The notes beneath the pieces are model-generated. The model ran no database searches, had not been told where the DNA came from, and was given only the letters and a program-made list of their open reading frames with translations. A stretch of 64,000 nt of DNA from assembly GCA_964412375.1 (NCBI GenBank), contig CAYPOD010000006.1:62001-126000 (forward strand), read 5' to 3'. The translations under genes were made by a program, and so were the position numbers. Origin of the DNA: CADEDV01 sp964412375 (GTDB lineage: Bacteria > Bacteroidota > Bacteroidia > Chitinophagales > Chitinophagaceae). This document shows positions 25,274-35,014 of this stretch, in pieces (position 1 is the first letter of the stretch; every line of letters begins with the position of its first letter).

Positions 25274-26527
25274 CTATAATTTGATGAATTTTTGCCTGAT
25301 GGTTTCGCCATCCTCTTTCTTTCCAGCCAGGTAATACATGCCGGGGCTGAGGCTGCTCACATTCACCTGCATCACCTTAGCGCTTACAGGGAACTGCATC
25401 AGCAACTGCCCGTTTTGACTGTAAATACTCATCATTTTTCCCAGCCAGCGGGTATCATACGAAAGATCCAGTGTCATTGATGAAACAGCCGGGTTGGGAT
25501 ATAAATGCGGATGCAGCCATTTTGGCGACTCATCCGGTAGTGGCGACTCAAAGATCAATGGTTCGCTCAAACCTGTAGAGGAAAGTAAGGAGTTTCTTAA
25601 TCCACCGGTTGCAAACAATGACCGCATTCTTGCTTTTTGCCCTTTGGTAAATAGGTTCATGCAGGCATCATTGGTGAAGTCCATATAATTCATGTACATG
25701 TCACCATGCGGACCATTGCTGCAGGAAATTTTTATTGAAGAAGGACAACCTGTATTATAACTACTTTGGGTTGGTGTATCGCTTACACCGTCATCACCGC
25801 AGTATTCATCACCCCAAAGATGTTTCAGGTTCAGCCAATGACCAACTTCATGTACAGCGGTTCTGCCTAATTCAAAACCAGAACTGCCTCCCGAGCCGAA
25901 TGCCGTATAACCAAGCACTATACCATCTTTGGCAGGATCTCCGCCCGGGAAAGTGGAATAACCAGCCACTCTTGCTAAGTTACACACCCAGATATTCAGG
26001 TAATTTTTGCTATCCCATCCATCATTACCCATCTCAGTGGAAAATTTCATTTTATCATCCGCTTTCCATGATTTCACCGGGGTATATTTCCGGATGATGC
26101 CGTTGGTGCTTTTTCTCTTTGGGTCGGATGTGGCTAAATGGAATTCAATTTCACAATCAGCTGCCAGCGATGCAAAATGAGCCGGCGTATTTACCGTATC
26201 GGCATTCAGGCGGCGAAAACTTTTATTGAGTATTTCAATCTGTGTCTTTACCTGTTCATCTGAAACGTTCTCATGCGGCTGGTGATAAAGTATATGCACC
26301 ACCACCGGGATGCGGATGACCGAGCTGCTGGAGTTTTGACGAAGAGAAAAGGCCTGCTCACTGATAAATTGTTGTACGCTATTTTCAAATTGACGAAGTG
26401 CTGTGGCCTGTGAAGGATTTTGTTGCAACTGGCTTTGCAGGTAGGCAGTTGTCTCGCAGGATTTTTGCGCCTGCAGTTGAACAGCCAAGGTTAATCCAAT
26501 AAACAGTATTGCCAGTTTTGCCTTCAT
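25274..26527 (-). CDS. Secreted M43 (pappalysin-like) zinc metalloprotease with T9SS sorting domain
   Basis: A 417-residue extracellular protease. Signal peptide ends LQLQAQ. The catalytic motif HEVGHWLNLKHLWG (HExxHxxGxxH-like) is near residue 228, followed by the Met-turn region MYMNYMDFTND. The last about 75 residues have the type IX secretion C-terminal pattern (HLYPNPAVSSMTLDLS, GMYYLAGKKEDGETIRQKFIKL-like strands), so the protein is exported through the T9SS and processed or anchored. Cysteines in the catalytic domain probably form disulfides. ATG 26527 begins the signal peptide. Confidence 0.93.
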   Translation of the reverse strand: MKAKLAILFIGLTLAVQLQAQKSCETTAYLQSQLQQNPSQATALRQFENSVQQFISEQAFSLRQNSSSSVIRIPVVVHILYHQPHENVSDEQVKTQIEILNKSFRRLNADTVNTPAHFASLAADCEIEFHLATSDPKRKSTNGIIRKYTPVKSWKADDKMKFSTEMGNDGWDSKNYLNIWVCNLARVAGYSTFPGGDPAKDGIVLGYTAFGSGGSSGFELGRTAVHEVGHWLNLKHLWGDEYCGDDGVSDTPTQSSYNTGCPSSIKISCSNGPHGDMYMNYMDFTNDACMNLFTKGQKARMRSLFATGGLRNSLLSSTGLSEPLIFESPLPDESPKWLHPHLYPNPAVSSMTLDLSYDTRWLGKMMSIYSQNGQLLMQFPVSAKVMQVNVSSLSPGMYYLAGKKEDGETIRQKFIKL

Positions 26528-26820
26528 AAGTACCTGTATCTTTCGGGTCGTCCATGGGGCATAGTGCAACACCATGAGGCTTCATGCGGATTGGAAATGA
26601 TGAAGGATAAAGGGAAATAAAAACGAGGAAATCCAGGGATACGGGTTTTGGAGGGGTTTCCCGGAAGGAGTATCGGCGAAGACCAAATATAATCGTTTTA
26701 ATTTATTGTTTCTGAATTTTTTGTATCGTATTTTCCCGATACCGGCTTTGCCTGGTTCCCAAAGCTTTAACAGGCAGCTTTCCATATCTGAAGTACATTT
26801 GCCGGAATTAACCCGAAAAT

Positions 26821-27612
26821 ATGAAAAAGCTGTTCCTTTTCTTTTTACTGGCATCATTCGTTTCCTGCAATAATGGCGAAAACGACAATAACGGCAATAC
26901 TCCCCATCCCGATGCACCAAAAATTCTGAGCTATTCGCTGAGCAATACTTTTCCGCATGATACATCTTTTTATACGCAGGGACTTATTATTTATAAAGGT
27001 TCACTTTACGAAGGCACAGGACTCGAAGGCAGATCGAGGCTGATGAAAATAGACCTGGCCACGGGCAAAGTGTTGCAACAAATCAATCTTGATGAAAAAT
27101 ATTTTGGAGAAGGTATCACCATCATCAATGACACTCTTTACCAACTCACCTGGCAAAACAAAGTGGTGTTCATGTACAACCTCAAAGATTTTAAGAAACT
27201 AAAAGAATTCCCGATACATACGGACGGCTGGGGAATCACCACCGATGGAAAGGAACTGATCGTCAGCGACGGCACCAGCAATCTTAATTTTTATGAGCCG
27301 GGAACATTTAAATTACTGCGCACTGTCAACATCACCGAAGCCGGAGGTTTAGTAAACAATGTAAATGAACTGGAATATATTGACGGGTATGTATATGCCA
27401 ACCGTTACCAAACAGATCATATCCTTAAAATTGATCCTGTAACGGGTATCGTTGTAGCAAAAATTGATTTCTCAAACCTGACCAGCCAGGTAAAATCAAA
27501 ACATCCCTGGGTAGATTATTTCAATGGTATCGCTTACGACAGCAGTAACAAAAAAATCTATGTGACAGGAAAACTATGGCCAGAACTTTACGAAGTGCAG
27601 TTTAGCCAATAG
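26821..27612 (+). CDS. Glutaminyl-peptide cyclotransferase (glutamine cyclotransferase), lipoprotein
   Basis: A 263-residue five-bladed propeller of the plant-type glutaminyl cyclase family, which converts N-terminal Gln to pyroglutamate. Conserved pieces are FYTQGLIIYKGSLYEGTGL, GEGITIINDTLYQLTW, DGWGITTDGKELIVSDGT, VNNVNELEYIDGYVYAN and FNGIAYDSSNKKIYVTGKLWP. The N terminus has a lipobox (SFVSC), so it acts on exported proteins in the periplasm. This suits Bacteroidota, where many exported proteins start with Gln after signal cleavage. Confidence 0.93.
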   Translation: MKKLFLFFLLASFVSCNNGENDNNGNTPHPDAPKILSYSLSNTFPHDTSFYTQGLIIYKGSLYEGTGLEGRSRLMKIDLATGKVLQQINLDEKYFGEGITIINDTLYQLTWQNKVVFMYNLKDFKKLKEFPIHTDGWGITTDGKELIVSDGTSNLNFYEPGTFKLLRTVNITEAGGLVNNVNELEYIDGYVYANRYQTDHILKIDPVTGIVVAKIDFSNLTSQVKSKHPWVDYFNGIAYDSSNKKIYVTGKLWPELYEVQFSQ

Positions 27613-27619
27613 TGTTGTT

Positions 27620-28519
27620 TCAGGTCTTCTGAATTATGTAGATCACCGAACTGCATTTTTTTACATTCCCCAATGCACGGATATTGGAACGAAGCCCTGT
27701 CCAGCAGGCACCGAATAAGTTAGTCTCCCCGGTTTTGTATTTGCTGCTGAGCATGGAAATATAAAAGCTGTCAAACCACATGGGTTTGTAACGGATGATC
27801 TTCATGCCGGCATCTTCCACCAGTTTTTTCATCGAGCCAGGAGAAAAATGCCATAGATGCCGCGGCACATCATAAGCCGCCCAATGTTCTTTATAAACAG
27901 CCGCATCAATGCTGGTATAATTGGGAACGGCAATAAACAAAAAACCTTTCTCTTTCAGCAATGCTTTTAACTGATGCAGGTATGGCTCCAGGTCATGTAC
28001 ATGCTCCAGTACATGCCAGAGAGTGATAGCATCAAAACTATCAGCCGGTAATTGAAACAGGCGACTGCTATCATCGAGTTCAATATTGTAAAGTTCCTTT
28101 GCCAGTTTCCTGGCGCCGGCATCCGGTTCCAGTCCTGTCACAGACCATCCGCTGTTGTTCATTTCACTTACAAAAGCGCCGGTTCCGCTACCCACATCCA
28201 GCAGGTTTCCTTTTTCAAGACCTGTTTGACGTTGCAGCAATTTTCGTTTTGACCGTAATGTTTTTTTCCGGGCCACCTGGTACAGCTGGTTCACCAGCCC
28301 TTTTGATGTGTTGCTGTGTGAAATATAATTTTCTGACTGGTAGTACCAGCCTATTGCATCGGCAGGCGGTGCATCCTGGGTGAAACGAAAACTGCAGTCA
28401 TCACAATGCCAAACGGCAAACTCTTCGCCGCTCACTGTATGGTCTTTTGCGATCAATACATTACTGATGGCATGGCAACCACAAACCGGGCAATTGGTAT
28501 GATGCACAACATGGCTCAT
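27620..28519 (-). CDS. SAM-dependent methyltransferase with zinc ribbon
   Basis: A 299-residue class I methyltransferase. A four-cysteine N-terminal ribbon (CPVCGC near residue 10, CDDC near 40) precedes the Rossmann domain, whose SAM loop is LLDVGSGTGAFVSEM, with LEPDAGARKLAKEL and DAITLWHVLEHVHDL as later motifs. It resembles methyltransferases of lipid or glycan modification (type 11/12 families). The substrate is unknown. Convergent with the cyclotransferase gene, 7 bp apart. Confidence 0.88.
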   Translation of the reverse strand: MSHVVHHTNCPVCGCHAISNVLIAKDHTVSGEEFAVWHCDDCSFRFTQDAPPADAIGWYYQSENYISHSNTSKGLVNQLYQVARKKTLRSKRKLLQRQTGLEKGNLLDVGSGTGAFVSEMNNSGWSVTGLEPDAGARKLAKELYNIELDDSSRLFQLPADSFDAITLWHVLEHVHDLEPYLHQLKALLKEKGFLFIAVPNYTSIDAAVYKEHWAAYDVPRHLWHFSPGSMKKLVEDAGMKIIRYKPMWFDSFYISMLSSKYKTGETNLFGACWTGLRSNIRALGNVKKCSSVIYIIQKT

Positions 28520-28559
28520 GCGGGAGGCAAAGTAAAAAGAAAATAATTAAATAAACGTA

Positions 28560-29210
28560 TCAGCGAATGTGGCGATAAGTAGAGGAAGCTTCCGTTGCAT
28601 TTATAGAATTTGTATTGCCGGTTGACGAAACAGATATTCCATTTGCTGAAAAATACCAGCCGCAAAAGATAAGTGCTGCAAACCCGGCGATCAAGGCCCA
28701 TGCCCACCAATAATTTTTACCGGCATCCGGCTGGCTAAAATACTCCCGCATTTCAGCAGCAGTTTTCTCCTGCTCTCCCACCCTCACGGTATGCTCTGCC
28801 TGTGAACGAACGACTTTTACTGCTGCGACGGGTTTATCAAAGGCTGACTCCTTCAGTGCAGGTTCAAATTTTATAGCAGCGCCAAGCCCCGTTTTCAATG
28901 TGCCCATTCCCGCCCAGTCAATTTTTTCACCCGCATCCAGTTTTCTCCGCAAATCAAAAGCAAAGTCATTGAACCTGATAACAGCTTCTCTTTCGGTAAT
29001 ACCCAATGAAGCAGCCAGCCAACTGATCAGATGTTTTGAAACAGCAGTGTTTTCGGGCTCCAGTGCAGCGATAAAGGAAGGAGGTAGAATCTGCTTATTG
29101 ATAAAATCAGCCGCAGCGGGTTGTCTTTTCAATGAAAATGTACCGATACCCGGTACATTCAGTTGCCTGTAAGTGCTGAAATAGTGATACAACTCTCCGT
29201 ACATCATCAA
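28560..29210 (-). CDS. Membrane protein with bacterial HU-CCDC81-like domains
   Basis: A 216-residue protein. The first about 130 residues hold two small HU/CCDC81-type units (ELYHYFSTYRQLNVPGIGTFSLKRQ, then AVIRFNDFAFDLRRKLDAGEKIDWAGMGTL in pattern), followed by a linker and one transmembrane helix (WWAWALIAGFAALIFCGWYF, near 165-185) with a short C-terminal tail. Relatives in Bacteroidota often carry a SPOR domain; none is seen here. Its start overlaps the barrel gene stop by 4 bp, so the genes are translationally coupled. Confidence 0.7.
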   Translation of the reverse strand: MMMYGELYHYFSTYRQLNVPGIGTFSLKRQPAAADFINKQILPPSFIAALEPENTAVSKHLISWLAASLGITEREAVIRFNDFAFDLRRKLDAGEKIDWAGMGTLKTGLGAAIKFEPALKESAFDKPVAAVKVVRSQAEHTVRVGEQEKTAAEMREYFSQPDAGKNYWWAWALIAGFAALIFCGWYFSANGISVSSTGNTNSINATEASSTYRHIR

Positions 29211-30859
29211 TTCTTTTGATCGAACGAAAATACGATTCCGCCGACAAAGTTGAATCCGTATACAGGATATTGATTCCAGCGCTGGTATTCTTTATTGAAT
29301 AGGTTATTGAACTGGGTCCAGAGGTTCAGGTTCCTGGTGATCCTGAATTCGAGGCCGGCATTCAGGTCCACAGCACCATTTAGTCTTTGCTTATCACCAT
29401 TGATATCCCTGTAAAGAGGTCCTGTCCATGCAAAAAGATCAGACTGCAACCAGAGGTCCTTGATCACCTGCACCCGGAACGTTGTGTTCATTTCAAGTGG
29501 TATCAGGCCCCACGGTTTATCATGCACTTTTGCCCCGGTATATTTATTCAATGCCCAACCAGTGGTCAAAGAAAATTTTTCCTGCATTGTAAATGCCAGC
29601 TGACCGCCGAGATGAAACACATTCATGGTTGGTTCATACAACACAACAAACGATTTACCACCAAAACCTGCTGTAAAATCATTTACAAACAGCGGCTGAT
29701 TGTGCAGGCGATTCAAACCTGCCTTGATACTATAGGTAAAATGATCTCCAATAGAACCTTTAAAACCAGCAAAGCGTTCTTCCACCCAGGTATTCTTCAG
29801 GCTATCTGGCAGCCACAACCAGGGATTTTGAGCAGCAAGATATTGATAGGTAGTTTTGCGTATATATCCTGTCCAACCAGCCTGGAAAAAGAAACGCTGG
29901 TCAGATGTGCCGACCTCGGCCAGCACATTGGGAAACATCTTGAACTTCTTATTGTCCCAGGAAGGACGTATGCCTGCCTGCAGGTTTAATCCGCCGGACC
30001 GGTAATGCACCGAAGGTGAGATATAATAAATATTATTGTTGATCGCCGATTTATTGTCGGGTGAAAGACGGGTAAGATCAAATGTCAGCCCGAGGTTGAC
30101 AGCGAACTCATCACTCACCGCTTTTTCCAGCGGAAGGTCAAGCACGGTGTTGCTCTCATTATTCTTCAGGTGATCACTGAAAATATCAATTTTAAGGTTG
30201 GGAGAATAAGAAAGTCCGAATCCTGTTTTATTGATATTGCGCATACCGATACGGGCCGCAATGGTCTGGAAGTTTTGACGCAGCGAATCTTTGGGGAAAG
30301 AAAGTGTTTGTGGTTCAAAACCGAACTTAAAAGTTTTGTCCTGCCTCATACCAATGCTTCCGTTCCATTCATGATTGCCGGCTGATTTATAAAAACCACT
30401 TAGTTTAAACTGTGTGTTGGTAAAATCCTGGAACTCTCTTTTACCTTGCGATGAAACATGCTTCGCAAAGATGTTCACACCGGCATATTGCCCGTCGCCA
30501 AATGAAAAACCGGCCTGAACAAATGGTGTACTCAGGCTTCCAAAACCGGCCTTAATATAACTGTGATTGTCCCATTTGCCTCCTGAATCAATATTCAATG
30601 CGAGGGGTTTCAACGAACCCGGCTGAAAACCCAGTGCCAGGTTCTGGTTAGGAATTTCATATTTCAATATGGGTCGTGTTGTATCTGCCGAAGGTGGTGT
30701 CGCATTGAAGTTGATTTTGGCTGATTCTTTCAGTACCGGCTTAAATGCAGAGGTAATGTCTACTGATCTTTTCTTTCCTGTAGTGTCTTGTGCAACGGAA
30801 ACATGCACAGCTATGCTGAAAAGTCCTAAAAGAATGATTTTTTGCGGAGGCTTATTCAT
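29207..30859 (-). CDS. Outer-membrane beta-barrel protein (TonB-receptor-like barrel without plug)
   Basis: A 550-residue protein with signal peptide (SVAQ end) and a barrel of alternating aromatic strands, including late NLWTQFNNLFNKEYQRWNQYP, a pattern of TonB-receptor barrels. No plug domain is visible: after the start it has only a short FKPVLKESAKINF segment. It is probably a structural or transport porin rather than an energised receptor. It lies between the TPR gene (35 bp) and the HU-like membrane gene (4-bp overlap). Confidence 0.8.
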   Translation of the reverse strand: MNKPPQKIILLGLFSIAVHVSVAQDTTGKKRSVDITSAFKPVLKESAKINFNATPPSADTTRPILKYEIPNQNLALGFQPGSLKPLALNIDSGGKWDNHSYIKAGFGSLSTPFVQAGFSFGDGQYAGVNIFAKHVSSQGKREFQDFTNTQFKLSGFYKSAGNHEWNGSIGMRQDKTFKFGFEPQTLSFPKDSLRQNFQTIAARIGMRNINKTGFGLSYSPNLKIDIFSDHLKNNESNTVLDLPLEKAVSDEFAVNLGLTFDLTRLSPDNKSAINNNIYYISPSVHYRSGGLNLQAGIRPSWDNKKFKMFPNVLAEVGTSDQRFFFQAGWTGYIRKTTYQYLAAQNPWLWLPDSLKNTWVEERFAGFKGSIGDHFTYSIKAGLNRLHNQPLFVNDFTAGFGGKSFVVLYEPTMNVFHLGGQLAFTMQEKFSLTTGWALNKYTGAKVHDKPWGLIPLEMNTTFRVQVIKDLWLQSDLFAWTGPLYRDINGDKQRLNGAVDLNAGLEFRITRNLNLWTQFNNLFNKEYQRWNQYPVYGFNFVGGIVFSFDQKN

Positions 30860-30894
30860 GTGCTACTGGTCTTTTATTGATCTGTTTAATTCTT

Positions 30895-33800
30895 TTAATT
30901 ATCCACCTTGCTCGATTTGCTTTCTTCATCTATCACCCGGCTCAGCTTGGTTTGGGCTTCTTCCTTCAGATCAGGGTTGATACTGTTGTCAACTATACTC
31001 TGGAACGTGGCTTTGGCATTGAAATAATCCTTTTGCCGGAAGAAAATATCACCCAAAAGAATGTAGGCTTTGGTCACCCAAAAATCATACGAGCCGGATT
31101 TATTGATCGTTTCGAAAGCAGCTTTTTCCGAATCATTGAGTTTGCCGAGTGCAAACCAGCAGTTGGCAATTTCATACCTTGCTTCAGCAGCCATGGCCGC
31201 TTTATTCAGTGATACCACTGATTTATAATTGGCAATTGCCAGTTCGTATTGACCCGCCACCTGGTGCGATTTGGCGATAGCCATATTGGCCAGTGTTTTA
31301 TCATCGGCACTGCTGCCTTTGGCCGCTGTCAGTTCTTTGGCATTCTCTACCGCTTCAGCCCATCTTTGCAACTGGTAGTGGCAACGGAGCAGCCCACGCA
31401 TGGCTTCTAATTTATTTTCCTGGCTGGCCGTGATTTGCTTCAGTTGCACATAATAAGATTCGGCTTTGGAGTAATCTTTCAATTCAAAGAAATAAATCCT
31501 GGCAGCTGCCAGCACAGCCCTTTCTGCATAACGGTTTGGCGCCAGGGCCGCCACCGCTTCATATCCCTTTAGTGCATTGGGCCAGTCTTTTTTGTTGCTG
31601 CTAATTTCAGCACTGTAAAAATTGGCATCCAGCGCATAGGCGCCGTTGGGAAATCTTTGGAGATATCCGTTAAAGGCATTTAGTGCCGCATTCACATTAC
31701 CATTCTGGTATTGTGTTTCAGCTGCTGCAAAAGTGAGAGAATCTTCCGTGTTCACACTGATGGGTCGCCCGGCCTTCCGCATGAAGTCTGCATAATCACC
31801 CGGTTTTCCTTCCTCAACGTAAATGGTTTTTACATTATCCAGCGCATCTTCCGCCTCGGTTGAGTTGGGGTACTGGCTGATCAGTGCAGTAAATTGCTTC
31901 AGGGCTTCACTATTGTTGTTCAGGTTATAATAAGAAGTACCCAGTTTCAGGTAGGCCTGTGGTTTCAGGCTGGCATTGCCATCGCCTTTGAGCACATTAT
32001 TAAGGTAAGGCAGTGCTTCACGGAAACGTTCATCGGCCATATAAGTATTGGCGATCTCCATATTGGCATCCGTTACTAAAGACGAAGTGGGGAACTTCCT
32101 GTTCATGGTATTCAGCAGGCTGATCTTGTCAGACGAACTGCGGATACCGGCGATCATGGCGTTCTGAAAAGTGGCATAATCTTCAGCAGGCCATGAGAAT
32201 TTGATCACATTATCATACATCGTCCTTGCCCTGGTATAATCCTTTTGCATAAAATAGCAGTCCGCAGTTCTGATATAAGCATCCTGTGTCAGCTCATTGG
32301 AATTAAGCGCTGGGTTGCGGCTGAGCGGTTCAAAGAAACTCAGCGCTGCAGCATAATTCTCTTTGCGCAGGTAACAATAACCAAGATTATAGCGGACATT
32401 ATTGGCATTGGCCTCACCGCTTGCCGGCGACCCTGCACTGACATAAGCATTATAATACTTAATAGCATTATCCAACTGGTTGTTGCGATAGGCCAGTTCA
32501 CCTTTCCAGAAGTTTACCAATGGCAGCACCATCAAGTTGTTGGGATCTTTCAGTGCTTTGTCCAGCAGGCCATCTGCTTCTGCCAGGCGGCCATCGTTGA
32601 TAAACTCAGTTGCCCGGCCATATACTATTCTTGGATAAAGTCTTTTGGCATTGGGTGTAGGGTTGTTCATGCCCTCCAGCAAGGATAACGCATCCCGGTA
32701 ATTATTGGTATTGGTCAAAACTGCCACCAGCAGATCCTTTGCTTCGGTGTCGTAAGTGGAGCGGGGATATTCATTCAGGAAACTGCGCAGACTATTCAGC
32801 GCTTCATCCTGGTAGCCCAGTTCGTAGGAAAGTTTTGCATACTGAAATTTTGATATCTCTTTTTGTGTAGGATTGCTGCTGTTGGAAGCACAAAACAGGA
32901 AAGCATTGCGGGCATTGGCTTTTTGTCCTGTTTTCAAATAAGCATCACCCAACAGGTACATCGAGTGCTGGCTCAGTGAATCATCCTTACCACTTAGTTG
33001 TTTAAACCCGTCTATAGCCTTACTGAGCTGGTTGGCCTGGTAATAACAATAAGACAGCTCATATAAATCTTCCCTCCGCACTTTTTCTGAACGGTTCACA
33101 AAATCTTCGAGATAAGGCAGCGCCATTGCATACTCTTTTCTTTCAAAATGGGCATGACCAATGAGTTGTTTCATCTCGAGATCATAATACTGTGTATTAG
33201 CTCCTCCTTTCAGTTTATTTTGTACATAAGCTATTGCTTCTTCTTTTTTTCCTTGTATATAGTATATCTGTGCAATGTAATAGGGCACCACCGTTGCATA
33301 GTCCTTTTCATTTTCCACCACACGAAAACTCTGCAGTGCATCGCTGTATTGCCGGTCACGGAAAGCCAGGAATCCATAATAATAATTGGCGTCAAGATAG
33401 TTCGGGTCATCCTGCAGGGTGCGGATAGTATTGAACAAAGGCTTTGCTTCAGCAAATCGCTGCATGGTAAAATAGGCATAGCCCTGGTGAAATTTCATGT
33501 CGGCTATCTCCCGGTTGCTCAGGTTGACAATATTTGTTTGCTCATAATGGCGGGCTGCAGTGGCAAGTTCCTGTTGCCGGAAAAAATACTCTCCCAGGTG
33601 GAAATGCATCATATCCACCCGTGCATTGTTTTTTTCGTGTGTAATATAAGAAAGTGCCTGCTCTTCTGCCCTGCTTTCATTTTGCTTCAACGCACAAACA
33701 GTACTGTAATAAGCGATCTCCTGCACCGTGACCGTGTTATTGATCCGGTCGGTTTCCCTTACCGACTGTTGCAACTCTTTAAATAACGGATAGGCCAGGC

Positions 33801-33933
33801 TGTATTGTTCCTTCTGAAAATACTCTTTGGCTTCTTTAAACGTAGCGAGGGGATCGTTATAAATTTTAGTGGATTGTGAAGATGCTGCCACCACACTAAA
33901 AGTGGCTATTGCCAATACGATTTGATTCTTCAT
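30895..33933 (-). CDS. Large exported tetratricopeptide-repeat protein
   Basis: A 1012-residue protein with a signal peptide (VVAASSQ end) and TPR units along nearly the whole length, for example YFTMQRFAEAKPLFNTI, YRNNQLDNAIKYYNAY and YNLNNNSEALKQFTAL. Its organisation is like the periplasmic YbgF/CpoB or BamD scaffolds but longer. First gene of a three-gene operon with a barrel and an HU-like membrane protein, which suggests a scaffold linking the outer membrane to the inner membrane. Precise role unknown. Confidence 0.88.
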   Translation of the reverse strand: MKNQIVLAIATFSVVAASSQSTKIYNDPLATFKEAKEYFQKEQYSLAYPLFKELQQSVRETDRINNTVTVQEIAYYSTVCALKQNESRAEEQALSYITHEKNNARVDMMHFHLGEYFFRQQELATAARHYEQTNIVNLSNREIADMKFHQGYAYFTMQRFAEAKPLFNTIRTLQDDPNYLDANYYYGFLAFRDRQYSDALQSFRVVENEKDYATVVPYYIAQIYYIQGKKEEAIAYVQNKLKGGANTQYYDLEMKQLIGHAHFERKEYAMALPYLEDFVNRSEKVRREDLYELSYCYYQANQLSKAIDGFKQLSGKDDSLSQHSMYLLGDAYLKTGQKANARNAFLFCASNSSNPTQKEISKFQYAKLSYELGYQDEALNSLRSFLNEYPRSTYDTEAKDLLVAVLTNTNNYRDALSLLEGMNNPTPNAKRLYPRIVYGRATEFINDGRLAEADGLLDKALKDPNNLMVLPLVNFWKGELAYRNNQLDNAIKYYNAYVSAGSPASGEANANNVRYNLGYCYLRKENYAAALSFFEPLSRNPALNSNELTQDAYIRTADCYFMQKDYTRARTMYDNVIKFSWPAEDYATFQNAMIAGIRSSSDKISLLNTMNRKFPTSSLVTDANMEIANTYMADERFREALPYLNNVLKGDGNASLKPQAYLKLGTSYYNLNNNSEALKQFTALISQYPNSTEAEDALDNVKTIYVEEGKPGDYADFMRKAGRPISVNTEDSLTFAAAETQYQNGNVNAALNAFNGYLQRFPNGAYALDANFYSAEISSNKKDWPNALKGYEAVAALAPNRYAERAVLAAARIYFFELKDYSKAESYYVQLKQITASQENKLEAMRGLLRCHYQLQRWAEAVENAKELTAAKGSSADDKTLANMAIAKSHQVAGQYELAIANYKSVVSLNKAAMAAEARYEIANCWFALGKLNDSEKAAFETINKSGSYDFWVTKAYILLGDIFFRQKDYFNAKATFQSIVDNSINPDLKEEAQTKLSRVIDEESKSSKVDN

Positions 33934-34146
33934 GAAGCTTGTCCTTTAACCGGTGGCCCGATGATTTTCGGGATTAATTCCTAAACGTTGCGAATATTCA
34001 AATTATTTCAGGTCAGACCAAACATCATTCCAAACAGGTGTGGATAAATGCTGTTTGAAAATTGTTTTAACATTTTATGAGGAAAGAACATGAAATCAAC
34101 TGCTCCTTTCTTTTCCTTAATATTGCAGCGAAATACCACAATTCCA

Positions 34147-34554
34147 ATGAAAAAAATTTTCAGTACCCGTTACTCTGACACTTCCGTTTCTCTTGCACTT
34201 TTTATGCTTCGCCTCACTGTTGGCGGACTGATGATACCGCATGGAGCGAAAAAGCTGATGAATTTTGCCGCCAAATCATCTACTTTCTCCGATCCTTTTG
34301 GCATCGGCTCCCCAACGTCTATGGCGCTGACGATTTTTGCAGAGCTTTTCTGTGCGGTTTTCATCGTTGCGGGTCTTATGACAAGATTAGCCGCCATTCC
34401 ATTGATCATTGCCATGTCCGTGGCGGTATTCTATTCCCATCATGGCAGAATATTCGGCGAAGCAGAACATGCAGCACTCTTTCTGGGCGGATATATCACC
34501 CTGTTGCTTACGGGTCCGGGTAAATTCAGCATGGACCGGCTGATCGGGAAATGA
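34147..34554 (+). CDS. DoxX-family membrane protein
   Basis: A 135-residue protein with four hydrophobic helices. ALFMLRLTVGGLMIPHGAKKL and FAELFCAVFIVAGLMTRLAAIPL are typical of the DoxX family. Members are small inner-membrane proteins, some linked to redox functions; no specific role can be given. ATG 34147 starts just before the first helix. The next gene follows 49 bp downstream. Confidence 0.85.
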   Translation: MKKIFSTRYSDTSVSLALFMLRLTVGGLMIPHGAKKLMNFAAKSSTFSDPFGIGSPTSMALTIFAELFCAVFIVAGLMTRLAAIPLIIAMSVAVFYSHHGRIFGEAEHAALFLGGYITLLLTGPGKFSMDRLIGK

Positions 34555-34603
34555 TTTACAAAGTATGGATGCAGTTGCCAGCATTCAATATCTTTATTGC
34601 TTT

Positions 34604-35014
34604 ATGTTCAGCAGTGAAACAAAAATAAGAGTGCGGTATGCGGAAACCGACCAGATGGGTGTGGTTTACCACAGCAATTATTTTCCCTATTTTGAGTCAG
34701 CCAGGGCGGAATCCATCCGGGAGATAGGATTCACTTATGCCGATATGGAAAAGATGGGGGTCGTCATGCCTGTGGTGGATGTTCATTGCCGCTACCTGCG
34801 CCCGGCATTGTATGATGAATTGCTTACCATCAAAACCATTTTGAAAGAATTGCCACTGCATCACAAGGTGGAATATCACCATGAAGTGTACAATGAAAAA
34901 GAAGAATTACTCGTTACAGGAAAGATTATCCTGTATTTCATGGAGGCCGGAACAATGAAACGTACCACGATGCCGGCGCCTTTGCTGGAAAAACTAAAAC
35001 CTTATTTTACCTGA
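34604..35014 (+). CDS. Acyl-CoA thioesterase (4HBT / YbgC type)
   Basis: A 136-residue hot-dog fold enzyme. IRVRYAETDQMGVVYHSNYFPYFE contains the catalytic Asp and the YHSNY signature of YbgC/4-hydroxybenzoyl-CoA thioesterases. It hydrolyses acyl-CoA thioesters in the cytoplasm. ATG 34604 places the family start correctly; an upstream in-frame ATG at 34565 would add 13 atypical residues. Its stop overlaps the start of the M50 gene by 1 bp. Confidence 0.92.
   Translation: MFSSETKIRVRYAETDQMGVVYHSNYFPYFESARAESIREIGFTYADMEKMGVVMPVVDVHCRYLRPALYDELLTIKTILKELPLHHKVEYHHEVYNEKEELLVTGKIILYFMEAGTMKRTTMPAPLLEKLKPYFT

Noticed and set aside
33148..33786. A 212-codon plus-strand frame opposite the TPR gene
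   Set aside because: Cys/Ile/Phe-rich composition with no motif; the minus strand encodes clear TPR units.
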